Assembly (NCBI RefSeq): GCF_030068475.1
Contig: NZ_JAQOSP010000041.1
Coordinates: 1 to 64,000 of the forward strand
Reading direction: 5' to 3'
DNA: 64,000 nt
Source of the DNA: Roseofilum acuticapitatum BLCC-M154
GTDB taxonomy: Bacteria; Cyanobacteriota; Cyanobacteriia; Cyanobacteriales; Desertifilaceae
The position numbers and the translations under genes were made by a program. The notes below the pieces were generated by a model. It saw nothing but the letters and a program-made list of their open reading frames with translations, was not told the DNA's origin and made no database searches. Shown here one piece after another: positions 16,319 to 25,007 of this stretch. How positions within the stretch are numbered: the stretch's first letter is position 1; each line of letters starts with the position of its first letter.

Positions 16319-19300
16319 ATGACTCAATTAGTCATTCTCAAACTAGGGAGCGGTAGTTTCGCCCAAGGTTTTCCGGTCACGCTCCAGATTGGTAAAGACG
16401 GTTCGATTCCGTCAGTTGAAGTGAGGGGGACATTGCCTCCGGCTCCGAAATTGGGCGATCGCTATACGCAATGGCAAGTTGCCTATCGCGGTTTAGGGCT
16501 ATCAGCGCGACTAGAGAAACCGAAGAAACAAAAGACTCAAGTCTCGCGATCGGGGCTATGTACGGAAGCCGCCCAGCAGCTTAAAGATCACCTCAATCAA
16601 TGGCTCAACTCGGAAGAGTTTCGCCCCATCAAAGAAGCACTGCTGAAAAAATTACAATCCTCAGAAGTCATTCGCTTCATCATTCAAACCCAAGAGCTGC
16701 AACATCAGCAACTACCTTGGCACTTTTGGACACTTTTAGTAGAAGACTACACCAAAGCCGAAATTGCCCTCAGTTCCCCCGAATATCAGGACGTGGAGCG
16801 GATCGAACGTCCGGGAGAGCCGCTCAAAATTTTGGCAATTTTGGGCAATAGTGAAGGCATTGATGTTCAAGCCGATCGCGAATTGCTCCAACAACTTCCA
16901 GGTGCAGAAGTAACCTTTCTCGTGGAGCCAAAGCGCAAAGAACTCACCGATACCTTATGGGCGAAAGGATGGGATATTCTCTGTTTTTCTGGCCATAGCT
17001 CAACGGAGGGCGAGACGGGAAAACTAGCGATTAATCAGACGGATAGTTTAACCGTTGCCGAACTCAAAAATGCCCTCAAAACCTCTATTGCCCAAGGATT
17101 GCGCTTGGCCATTTTCAACTCTTGTGATGGCTTGGGATTAGCTCGAAATCTAGCAGATTTGCATATTCCCCAAGTCATCGTCATGCGCGAACCCGTGCCC
17201 GATGTGGTGGCTCAGGAATTTCTCAAATATTTCCTCAAAGCCTTTGCCAGAGGTCAATCCCTGTACTTATCCGTCAGAGAAGCCAGGGAGAGATTACAAG
17301 GCATTGAAGATCAATTTCCTTGCGCCACTTGGTTACCCGTCATCTATCAAAACCCGGCAACTCTTCCTCCCACTTGGGAAGACTTGGGGGGAATTTGTGC
17401 CGATATTGGCTCGGAAAAAATCCTCGCTTGTCCCTATCGGGGATTATCCGCTTTTCGGGAAGAAGATGCGCCCTATTTCTTTGGTCGAGAAACCTTTACC
17501 GAACAGTTAATTCAGGCAGTTCACGAGAAGCCCTTCGTGGCCGTCATTGGGGCATCCGGTAGCGGTAAATCTTCTGTGGTGTTTGCCGGTTTAATTCCTC
17601 AATGGCGCTCAGATAATCATATCATTCTCAGCATCCGTCCTGGAGACCAGCCCTTTGTCAGCCTTGCAACCGCTCTCATCCCCCACCTAGACCCCCAACT
17701 AAGCGAAACTGACCAACTCATTGAAGCCAAAAAATTAGCCAGCGCCTTATCTTCTCAAGCCATATCACTGCGAGAAGTGATTGAACGGATTTTATCAAGA
17801 TCTACTCATACAACGGGGATCTTGTTAGTGATTGACCAATTTGAAGAACTGTATACTTTAGGTAAGAATCTTCAAGAGCGACAGCAGTGGTTAGAGAGTT
17901 GGTTAAGCGCCATCAAAGTCATTGCTCAACTGAAAGTGGTCATCACTTTACGCGCCGACTTTTTCACCCAAGCCATCGACGACCGACCCTTAACCGATGC
18001 TCTGCAAAATGCCGATGTCAAACTCGGCCCCATGAACCGGGAGGAGTTGGAGCGAACCATTACCCAACCCGCAGCTAAGGCGGGAATGTTGATTGAGCCA
18101 GGGTTAACGGATCGCATTTTGGAGGCCGTGCAGGCAGAACCGGGAAATCTACCCCTGCTCGAATTTGCCCTCACTTTACTCTGGGAACACCCCCGAAATG
18201 GCCGTTTGAATCATGCGGCTTATAAGGAGATTGGCGGCGTAGAATTGGCTTTAACTCGCTATGCTCAGGAGGTTTACGACCGACTTGATGGGACTGAGCA
18301 AGAAATTGCCAAACGGATTTTTCTGGAGTTAACCCAGTTGGGAGAAGGATCGCAAGAAACGCGCCGCCAGGTCTCGAAGCAAGAGTTACAGCGAATTGCC
18401 CCCTTTCCTTCTGTGTCGGGTACAGAAGAGCTAGTGGAGTCGGTGATTCAGAAATTAGCGGCGGCTAAGTTGGTGGTGACTAGCGAAACCTCGGTGGATA
18501 TTGTCCATGAAGCTCTAATTCGCCACTGGCCGCTGTTGCGGGAGTGGTTGGAGGAAAACCGAGAGCAACTGCTGCGTCAGCGAGCCATTGAGGGAGCTGC
18601 GAAAGAGTGGCAAAAGCAGGGAGAACCGGAGGAGTTAAGTTATCTGCTCCAGGGGGTGAAGTTAGCGGACGCGGAGAGTCTGCTGGACTCGGAGGGGATT
18701 GCCCTGTCGAGTTTAGCTAGGGATTATATTATCATCAGCCAGGCTGTGCGCGATCGCCTCCTGCAAGAAGAAGAAGACAGACGCGAGCGGGAGTTACAGC
18801 AGGAGCGCAAAGCCAGAATTGCCGCCCAGAGAACGACCCTCGCGGCAGTTGCATCGTTTTTTATTATACTGGTGGCTGGGGGATTTTCCTGGTGGCAGCG
18901 ACAGCAGTCCCTTCGCATTCTTCAGGATGTTTCGGCGGGTATCGAGGTGGGGACACCGCAACTGTTATCGCTGTTGCCGGATTTTTTCAAGATTGCCAAC
19001 CAACAGAAGCGTAGGGGAGAGATTGACCGCGCTCTGGCCTATTACCGCACAACTTTAACCGAGTCCAAGCAGTTACTCCAGCCTGCCGAAAATGAAGCGA
19101 TTCAACTCAGTGCTGCCGAGCAAGAGCAGTTAGAAAACCTGGTTCTGGACACTGAACAAGCCTTAGTCGAGACGATTGAAACCCATCGCCTACCGGAACT
19201 GGAGGCACAACTGAGTCAGGGGGAAATCGGCCAATTGCTCGATGAGACTTCTTTACTCGATTATGAGGAGCAATATACGGAGGGAGCGCTAAAAACCACT

Positions 19301-19609
19301 TACGCTATCCTCCTGCGGGAATGGGGAACTAAAGCGGATTTGAATGACAATGGGGAGCTGCAAACTCCAGAAGAAGCCGAGTATCTCCCTTGTGAGCTAT
19401 TAAAGGCGATCGATGCTCTTTGGCGCAAGCATAGTGGCGATCGCTGCGGTTGGTTTGCTCAAGATTCTGCCTATCAATCTGCCGAATGTGAAGAGTTAGA
19501 TGAATTAACCCTAACCCAGAAAATATTCCTCGTTCCTCCCTTTGATGCGGCCATTAATCGCCTGAATAGCTGTGATGTTACCCATGCTCCTGTCTCTCTC
19601 AACCCTTAA
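16319..19609 (+). CDS. CHAT protease - STAND NTPase protein with TM segment and EF-hand
   Basis: 1096 residues. The CHAT (caspase-like) peptidase domain, about 165-340, has catalytic His226 in FSGHSS and Cys269 in FNSCDG. The STAND NTPase, about 370-690, begins CPYRGLSAFREEDAPYFFGR, with Walker A GASGSGKSS (Lys417) and Walker B ILLVIDQFEELY. A coiled, charged segment precedes a membrane helix at about 840-860, which would keep the CHAT and NTPase parts on one side and the last 230 residues on the other. The C-terminus has a canonical EF-hand loop at 1007-1018 (DLNDNGELQTPE). CHAT-STAND proteins are typically signal-activated proteases in conflict or cell-death pathways; the target here is unknown. 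Confidence 0.9.
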   Translation: MTQLVILKLGSGSFAQGFPVTLQIGKDGSIPSVEVRGTLPPAPKLGDRYTQWQVAYRGLGLSARLEKPKKQKTQVSRSGLCTEAAQQLKDHLNQWLNSEEFRPIKEALLKKLQSSEVIRFIIQTQELQHQQLPWHFWTLLVEDYTKAEIALSSPEYQDVERIERPGEPLKILAILGNSEGIDVQADRELLQQLPGAEVTFLVEPKRKELTDTLWAKGWDILCFSGHSSTEGETGKLAINQTDSLTVAELKNALKTSIAQGLRLAIFNSCDGLGLARNLADLHIPQVIVMREPVPDVVAQEFLKYFLKAFARGQSLYLSVREARERLQGIEDQFPCATWLPVIYQNPATLPPTWEDLGGICADIGSEKILACPYRGLSAFREEDAPYFFGRETFTEQLIQAVHEKPFVAVIGASGSGKSSVVFAGLIPQWRSDNHIILSIRPGDQPFVSLATALIPHLDPQLSETDQLIEAKKLASALSSQAISLREVIERILSRSTHTTGILLVIDQFEELYTLGKNLQERQQWLESWLSAIKVIAQLKVVITLRADFFTQAIDDRPLTDALQNADVKLGPMNREELERTITQPAAKAGMLIEPGLTDRILEAVQAEPGNLPLLEFALTLLWEHPRNGRLNHAAYKEIGGVELALTRYAQEVYDRLDGTEQEIAKRIFLELTQLGEGSQETRRQVSKQELQRIAPFPSVSGTEELVESVIQKLAAAKLVVTSETSVDIVHEALIRHWPLLREWLEENREQLLRQRAIEGAAKEWQKQGEPEELSYLLQGVKLADAESLLDSEGIALSSLARDYIIISQAVRDRLLQEEEDRRERELQQERKARIAAQRTTLAAVASFFIILVAGGFSWWQRQQSLRILQDVSAGIEVGTPQLLSLLPDFFKIANQQKRRGEIDRALAYYRTTLTESKQLLQPAENEAIQLSAAEQEQLENLVLDTEQALVETIETHRLPELEAQLSQGEIGQLLDETSLLDYEEQYTEGALKTTYAILLREWGTKADLNDNGELQTPEEAEYLPCELLKAIDALWRKHSGDRCGWFAQDSAYQSAECEELDELTLTQKIFLVPPFDAAINRLNSCDVTHAPVSLNP

Positions 19610-19627
19610 TTCAACCCTCAAAGAACC

Positions 19628-20920
19628 ATGATTAACCTACTCCATACCATCAGGAAAACGAAGAAAATTCTATTCGCTCTGGTGAGTCTTCTGACCTTAA
19701 CCTTGATTCTGATAACCAGCCTTCCCAGTCACGGACTCATCCCCGATTTTGCCTACATCGTCAAATTCCAAGGCAGTCGCCTAACCCTAGGTGCAGGAAA
19801 CAGCCGAAATCGACAACCCGTTCAATTACAAGACCGCCTCGAATCGAATCGTATTCTCTATGTTCCCGGCGATAATCAACATTGGGCAAACCTCGCATTT
19901 ATCACCAATTCCCCTATAGATTCAACTGGATTAATGGTTACAGCCGGCCCCCATCGTAGTGCCACCCAATGGAGTTTTCCTTGTACAGCCAGAGGCCATT
20001 TTACGATTGGTTGGCAACGGGGAGGCGATAGGGGATGTGAACCCGGTATTCGAGTGCAATCAAGTGGTTCTGCAACCAGTCAATTATTGACACGAAAAGC
20101 GTTAACCGCTCAAAGCACAAATGAAGTTGTTGTTGTTCCCACTCCAGGAGAAAGTTTACTGCAAACTTCAGATAGTTCTACCGGAGTTGTGGTTGATGTT
20201 TTAATTGGAGACGTGCAAGTTCAGTCAGACAGATATCCCCAAGGCAGACTGATTAGAGCAGGACAAAGATATGCTTATCCAGAAGATACCGTAACTCCCA
20301 TAGATTCCAATGCCATTCTCAATTCTCCAGAACTGCGAAACTTCCGCAATCCCAATAACTGGACATCACCGGATTTACCAGATAGAGCAGCCAGTAGTAT
20401 TGTTTCCCAGTTAACTGAATTGGAAACAGCTTTGCGTCAATTACCACAGCAAACAGCGAGTCAATCTACACCAACTCAAGCAAGTAATCAACCTCAAACA
20501 ACAACTCAATCGGCATTGGGGAATCAGTGGGCTCTAATGTACGATGTATTTGTTTCCAGCCAACTTACAAATGATTGCCATCAAGCGGGGGGTCTAGCAG
20601 CATTAACTTTAATTAACTCTTCTCTAACGGGCTACACGGGGTCGCTTTCAATACCCAATAAAACATGGACATTAAATGAACCGTCAATTCACTCAGATCA
20701 AATAAATGGCTCTATCAATGGAGACCAAGTACAATTAAGGTTTACAGACACCATGGATTATCCCTATTATTCTATTGATTATATACTCAATGGTTCAATT
20801 AATAACCAAGGTTTTTTTGAGGGAACTGGTAGAGTATCAGGGGGGGGGTGTGAGGGACGAACTTTCTATTTTAGATTAATGAAAAAAGAGCAAGTTGTAG
20901 AGTATCTACAGCGATCCTAA
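19628..20920 (+). CDS. exported protein, paralogue 1 of tandem pair
   Basis: 430 residues, beginning 18 bases after the CHAT gene and so probably in its operon. A basic N-terminus and hydrophobic helix (about 14-35) form a signal peptide or anchor. The next 240 residues are nearly the same as in the gene at 20985: VKFQGSRLTLGAG, GDNQHWANLAF, AGPHR, QWSFPCTARG, PTPGESL and VDVLIGDVQVQSD, the last resembling a FecR-type fold. After a Gln/Thr-rich linker comes a different C-terminal beta module starting LGNQWALMYD. I do not recognise the whole protein. Confidence 0.78.
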   Translation: MINLLHTIRKTKKILFALVSLLTLTLILITSLPSHGLIPDFAYIVKFQGSRLTLGAGNSRNRQPVQLQDRLESNRILYVPGDNQHWANLAFITNSPIDSTGLMVTAGPHRSATQWSFPCTARGHFTIGWQRGGDRGCEPGIRVQSSGSATSQLLTRKALTAQSTNEVVVVPTPGESLLQTSDSSTGVVVDVLIGDVQVQSDRYPQGRLIRAGQRYAYPEDTVTPIDSNAILNSPELRNFRNPNNWTSPDLPDRAASSIVSQLTELETALRQLPQQTASQSTPTQASNQPQTTTQSALGNQWALMYDVFVSSQLTNDCHQAGGLAALTLINSSLTGYTGSLSIPNKTWTLNEPSIHSDQINGSINGDQVQLRFTDTMDYPYYSIDYILNGSINNQGFFEGTGRVSGGGCEGRTFYFRLMKKEQVVEYLQRS

Positions 20921-20984
20921 AATTTACTATGCTATAAACTAAAAGACTCAAAAAATAGTACGTCAACACTAATTTGAACTTAGC

Positions 20985-22484
20985 ATGATGATCAATAGAC
21001 TTTATATTCTACGCAGAGTTAAGCGATTACTCTTCGCTTTTGTCAGTCTCCTGACCTTAACCTTGATTCTCCTAACCAGTCTTCCCAGTCAAGGACTCAT
21101 CCCTGATGCTGCCTACATCGTTAAATTCCAAGGCAGCCGTCTAACCCTAGGTGCAGGAACCAGCCGCAACCGCCAACCTGTCCAACTGCAAGACCGCCTC
21201 GAATCGAATCGTATTCTCTATATTCCCGGCGATAATCAACATTGGGCCAACCTCGCATTTGCAGTCGATTCTCCTAAAGATCATACCGGATTAGTTGTCA
21301 GAGCCGGCCCCCATCGTACTGCATCACAGTGGAGCTTTCCTTGTACTGCCAGAGGCCGTTTTACCATTGCTTGGCAACGAGGAAGAAATCGGGGATGTGA
21401 GGAAGGAATTCGAGTACAATCAAGTGGCTCTGCAACCAGTCAATTGTTAACACGAAAAGCCTTAACCGCTCAAGGCAGAAATGAAGTTGTTGTTATCCCC
21501 ACTCCAGGAGAAAGCTTGATTCAAACTGCCGATAGTCCTACTGGAATTTTGGTTGATGTTTTAATTGGGGAAGTGAACGTTCAGTCAGACCGATATCCCC
21601 AAGGCAGACTGATTCGAGCAGGACAAAGATATGCTTATCCAGAAGATACCGTAACGCCCATAGATTCTAATGCGATTCTCAATTCTCCAGAACTGCGAGA
21701 TTTTGTAAACCCTGATAACTGGTCACCAGACCTTTTCGATCGCTTTGCTAATGGTATTGTTGCACAGTTGACTGAATTGGAAACCGCCATCAGATCGAAT
21801 CCTCCAACCCTGGCTTCACCCCCTCCAAGTCGTCAACCCAATACTCAACCTACAGCATCAACCACTGGAACTGATTTAAATGGTGATTGGCGATTTGATT
21901 TTGGTTGGTTTACTTATTCATCGCAGGAAGGATGTACATCTGTTTCTCCAGGAACGTATACCGGTCTCATGACTATTAGTCAAAATGGCAACCAACTGAG
22001 TATGTCACCTGATGGGCCAGTTCCAATGGATGATGGAACTTTATCAGGCAATCAATTTCAAGCTAGAGGAGGAACTCCCATGCGATGGGTAGGCACAGTC
22101 AGTAGTGATGGTAATGAAATTAGTGGAGATGGAATTTGTGATAGTTTTACTATGCCTTTTAAGTTGACACGCTTACCTGAAAATAATATTCCTGATGGGG
22201 CGATCGATATTTCAGGAAAATGGGTTTTAGTGATTTTAGGTGGGAGCAATATAAGAGCTGTAGATACCATCGTTCAAACAGGCAATGAATTCCAATTACT
22301 CTCAGGAATTTCGGGTCGTTCTATCAAAGGAGAAATTGAAAATAATGAAATCCTAATTTATTTTACCAATACTCCAGAGCGCGGAAGAATAAGTGCCGAT
22401 CTCAACCGAATAGAATTTCCAGACCAAATTATGATCCGTTTGGGTTCACCAGGCTGTTCAGACTCCCAAAGTTGTCAAATATAG
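20985..22484 (+). CDS. exported protein, paralogue 2 of tandem pair
   Basis: 499 residues. The N-terminal ~275 residues closely repeat the preceding gene, including the signal segment, QWSFPCTARG and RLIRAGQRYAYPEDTV. The proline/threonine linker leads to two beta-rich modules, each opening with G-x-W (LNGDWRFDFG and ISGKWVLVIL), unlike the single module of paralogue 1. Several cysteines in the C-terminal part fit an extracytoplasmic location. Function unknown; a sensor head with interchangeable tails is an inference from the pattern of conservation. Confidence 0.78.
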   Translation: MMINRLYILRRVKRLLFAFVSLLTLTLILLTSLPSQGLIPDAAYIVKFQGSRLTLGAGTSRNRQPVQLQDRLESNRILYIPGDNQHWANLAFAVDSPKDHTGLVVRAGPHRTASQWSFPCTARGRFTIAWQRGRNRGCEEGIRVQSSGSATSQLLTRKALTAQGRNEVVVIPTPGESLIQTADSPTGILVDVLIGEVNVQSDRYPQGRLIRAGQRYAYPEDTVTPIDSNAILNSPELRDFVNPDNWSPDLFDRFANGIVAQLTELETAIRSNPPTLASPPPSRQPNTQPTASTTGTDLNGDWRFDFGWFTYSSQEGCTSVSPGTYTGLMTISQNGNQLSMSPDGPVPMDDGTLSGNQFQARGGTPMRWVGTVSSDGNEISGDGICDSFTMPFKLTRLPENNIPDGAIDISGKWVLVILGGSNIRAVDTIVQTGNEFQLLSGISGRSIKGEIENNEILIYFTNTPERGRISADLNRIEFPDQIMIRLGSPGCSDSQSCQI

Positions 22485-22494
22485 AATTAAAAAT

Positions 22495-23103
22495 ATGCCC
22501 TACAGCCAGTTCACCACCATCACCAAAGTCAAAGAAGCCTTCAGCCTCACCACAGTAGAAGGGGTGCGCTTTTTTCCAGACCTCCCACCCATTGAACCGA
22601 GTCAAACCCTTTCAGAAACCCTGAGCGAAACCCTTCCCCTAGCGGTAGCAACGGGTAGTGAAAAAGCCCGTTCCGAGTTAATCATTAGTCCCCTTTTAGT
22701 CGAAGTGCGCCGTATTCTTAAGCGTCAAATTAGTCTATTTTCTGGGGAAGAATTTAATGTTGATGAATCTTTAGGACTCAATGGGCGCTGTGACTTTCTG
22801 ATTAGTCACTCTAGGGAACAATTGGCCATTGAAGCCCCAGCGATTCTGATTGTAGAAGCCAAACAAGCGGATCTGAAAACCGGAATTGGTCAATGTTTGG
22901 CGGAAATGGTCGCTGCCCAACAATTTAATCACAGTAAACAAAACCCTTTACCGACAATCTATGGTTCAGTAACCAATGGCTTCCAATGGCAGTTTTTAAA
23001 GCTGGCAGGTACTGAAGTAACAATTGATCTCAATCTTTATCCTCTGCCCCCCGTGGAGACGATTTTAGGGATGTTCATTTGGATGGTAAATGAAGGGAAT
23101 TGA
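22495..23103 (+). CDS. PD-(D/E)XK nuclease-like protein
   Basis: A 202-residue protein with a restriction-endonuclease-like pattern: Glu61 in SELIISPLL, Asp100 in NGRCDFLIS, Glu121-Ala-Lys123 in ILIVEAK, and Gln133. This is the usual E...D...ExK...Q arrangement. Similar cyanobacterial proteins resemble the N-terminus of type I restriction R subunits, but no helicase or methylase is nearby. Whether it cuts DNA is not shown. It begins 10 bases after paralogue 2. A truncated copy of its own first 51 codons follows at 23144. Confidence 0.75.
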   Translation: MPYSQFTTITKVKEAFSLTTVEGVRFFPDLPPIEPSQTLSETLSETLPLAVATGSEKARSELIISPLLVEVRRILKRQISLFSGEEFNVDESLGLNGRCDFLISHSREQLAIEAPAILIVEAKQADLKTGIGQCLAEMVAAQQFNHSKQNPLPTIYGSVTNGFQWQFLKLAGTEVTIDLNLYPLPPVETILGMFIWMVNEGN

Positions 23104-23143
23104 TCTCAAATCCGTTACCCATTGTTAATTGTTAATTGACATT

Positions 23144-23299
23144 ATGCCCTACAGCCAGTTCACCACTATTACTAAAGTGAAGGAAGCGTTCAGCCTAACC
23201 ACAGTGGAAGGGGTGCGTTTTCTGCCGGACATTGAGCCAGTGTCCCCCAGTCCCATTTTACAGGGTCTGTTGGAAACCAATATTCCTTGGGCGATCTAG
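23144..23299 (+). pseudogene. truncated duplicate of the nuclease-like gene
   Basis: The 51-codon frame starts MPYSQFTTITKVKEAFSLTT and VEGVRF, identical in protein to the start of the gene at 22495. It then diverges and stops at 23299, before any catalytic residue. It starts after a TTAATTG heptamer repeat and ends just upstream of the promoter element at 23331. A tandem partial duplication is the simplest explanation. Confidence 0.8.
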
Positions 23300-23330
23300 T
23301 TCAGTAAAGATCTGATTTTCCTCAGTCCGT

Positions 23331-23360
23331 TGCATAAAACCCTGGAGTCATCCCAACAAA
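23331..23360 (+). promoter_or_regulatory. candidate promoter, shared motif (site 3)
   Basis: TGCATAA (23331-23337), 13 bases ending CTGGAGTCA, TCCC, AACAAA (23355-23360). It lies 93 bases before the lipoprotein start. Confidence 0.55.
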
Positions 23361-23452
23361 TTAATAGCAAGGGAAAAGCTACTCATTGACCTCTGTTGTA
23401 GCCAATACCTTGCTGCTGAAACAAGATTGTGCAACATTCTGAGGAAATCACC

Positions 23453-24133
23453 ATGAAATTCGCCACCCAACTTCCCCAAGCTCTCGTTAAAGTTAGTTTA
23501 GCGGCTGCTGTTCTTTTACTCGCCAATGGCTGCTATCAACCAGAATCCCTTACTCCAGAAACCTCAGAACCAACTCCCTCCATAGAAACGCCTTCAGAAA
23601 CCCCCAATCCAGAACCTGCGGCTTCTCCATCATCCATACCTTCTGAGGAGAACGTATCTATTGACGTGCAAACCCAAAACCCTCCAGTTATTCCCTCTGT
23701 TCCAGACTCTAATTCCACTCAACCCATTCCCAATTCTCCCTTACCTCCTTCAACTTATCGGCCTCCTCAGATAGATTCTAGCAGTCCACTCGATGGAATT
23801 TGGAAATTGCAATATAGCGTTCATGGAATCATTTATCAAAGTGTCTTAAAGATGGAAGGCAATCAAGGAAAAATGCTCACTCGTTTCTTTAATGTCAATG
23901 CGGGACAACCCGAAGAAGTCGAACAAACCTTAAAGATTGAACCTTCTGCTCACGGACTCCTATTACTCGGTTCTAACCCCGTTTATCCAGGGACAAATAC
24001 TCCCTATCCGACGTACAGTGCTGATAATTTTCTGTTTACTGTCAATCCAGATGGTTCACGATTTGCCTATACTTGTGATACAGCTAATCGATGTTCTCCC
24101 GTAGAAATGGAGTATGTGGGAGCGAGTTTTTAA
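23453..24133 (+). CDS. lipoprotein with beta-rich C-terminal domain
   Basis: The ATG at 23453, behind GAGGAA, gives 226 residues; an upstream GTG at 23429 lacks such a site. The signal peptide ends in a lipobox LLLANGC, so the Cys is lipidated and the protein anchored outside the cytoplasmic membrane. A Pro/Ser/Glu-rich spacer of about 90 residues leads to a module starting LDGIWKLQYSVHG, with the same G-x-W opening as the tails of the two exported paralogues upstream, and two cysteines near the end. Function unknown. It is preceded by the shared promoter element. Confidence 0.82.
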   Translation: MKFATQLPQALVKVSLAAAVLLLANGCYQPESLTPETSEPTPSIETPSETPNPEPAASPSSIPSEENVSIDVQTQNPPVIPSVPDSNSTQPIPNSPLPPSTYRPPQIDSSSPLDGIWKLQYSVHGIIYQSVLKMEGNQGKMLTRFFNVNAGQPEEVEQTLKIEPSAHGLLLLGSNPVYPGTNTPYPTYSADNFLFTVNPDGSRFAYTCDTANRCSPVEMEYVGASF

Positions 24134-24176
24134 TTGTAGTCGATTCGATTAAGATTGATACAATTATGATTGGTCT

Positions 24177-24211
24177 ATTGTAGGGGCGGGTTTGAAACCC
24201 GCCCCTACAAT
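24177..24211. repeat. perfect 17-bp palindrome with 1-base loop
   Basis: ATTGTAGGGGCGGGTTT (24177-24193), G, then its exact complement (24195-24211). A degenerate relative (ACCCGCCCCTACAA) recurs at about 24347-24360. This type of GGGGCGGGTTT palindrome is a common dispersed element in cyanobacteria. It lies in the 316-bp gap after the lipoprotein gene, which otherwise holds only promoter site 4. Confidence 0.85.
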
Positions 24212-24384
24212 GTTTCATTGTTAATCAAATTAACTTATTTATTAGATTAAATCCTTAAATAGTTGCTACTGTCTGTGTACTGTAGAGACATGGTGGGTTC
24301 GTGCGGGTTTAGAAAAATAGTTGTCAGTCTACAAGATTTGCGTATAACCCGCCCCTACAAATTTTATATAGGCCAGAGTCGGAG

Positions 24385-24414
24385 TGCATAAATCTAGATT
24401 TCTCTCCCAATAGA
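24385..24414 (+). promoter_or_regulatory. candidate promoter, shared motif (site 4)
   Basis: TGCATAA (24385-24391), 13 bases, TCCC, AATAGA (24409-24414), ending 36 bases before the membrane-protein start. Confidence 0.55.
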
Positions 24415-24449
24415 TAAGCACAAGAACAAATCAAGTTGAGGGAAACACC

Positions 24450-24806
24450 ATGAATCCTACTGGAGACAACAAAAACAAAATTGAAACTATCCATGCAGAA
24501 CTGGAAGCCCAAAAGTTAACCCAAATGGTTAAACTCTCTGAGAAGAGTTTGTGGGCTACGATTGCTCTGGGTATTGTTTTTCCTATCGGAGGATATATTT
24601 ATACTAGGCGCTGGCTGTCGGGTTTGGGATTTATGCTCGGAGGTATGGGTTTGGCGATCGCCGTTTACGCGGTCGAGCCAGACCAGTACAGAGCCGATCC
24701 CATGGCGTTCACATTATGCTCGCTTTACGGTGCGATCGTTTCCCCCCTCGATAATAGTCGTGCGATTTCCCGCGCTCGTGAACGAGTCAGCGATCTATCG
24801 GAGTAG
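24450..24806 (+). CDS. small membrane protein, function unknown
   Basis: 118 residues with a charged N-terminal helix, then two hydrophobic segments (about 34-52, ALGIVFPIGGYIYT, and 58-75, GFMLGGMGLAIAVYAV) and a basic C-terminal tail. The layout resembles TM2-like or small two-helix membrane proteins. GAGGGAAAC precedes the ATG. It has its own copy of the shared promoter element and is followed by a clear terminator, so it is probably transcribed alone. Confidence 0.75.
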   Translation: MNPTGDNKNKIETIHAELEAQKLTQMVKLSEKSLWATIALGIVFPIGGYIYTRRWLSGLGFMLGGMGLAIAVYAVEPDQYRADPMAFTLCSLYGAIVSPLDNSRAISRARERVSDLSE

Positions 24807-24839
24807 ATCTGGCTCAATCTGAATAGCCTATCCTACGGT

Positions 24840-24876
24840 AAACCCCCAGTTCTTAACCAACTGGGGGTTTTCTTTA
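24840..24876 (+). terminator. rho-independent terminator
   Basis: The stem AAACCCCCAGTT (24840-24851) pairs with AACTGGGGGTTT (24859-24870), followed by TTCTTT. It ends the membrane-protein transcript. Confidence 0.88.
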
Positions 24877-24912
24877 ACGCTACAAATTGCCAAAACAGCT
24901 TTTGGGTTGATC

Positions 24913-24942
24913 TGCATAATTTCTTGAACCTTTCCCTATAAG
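24913..24942 (+). promoter_or_regulatory. candidate promoter, shared motif (site 5)
   Basis: TGCATAA (24913-24919), 13 bases, TCCC, TATAAG (24937-24942), 66 bases before the secreted-protein start. Confidence 0.6.
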
Positions 24943-25007
24943 AGTACAGAAGCTAATCAAGCTTCAGGTTCAAATTCACTCTACTCGTTCATTCCAGGAG
25001 CAACGTT

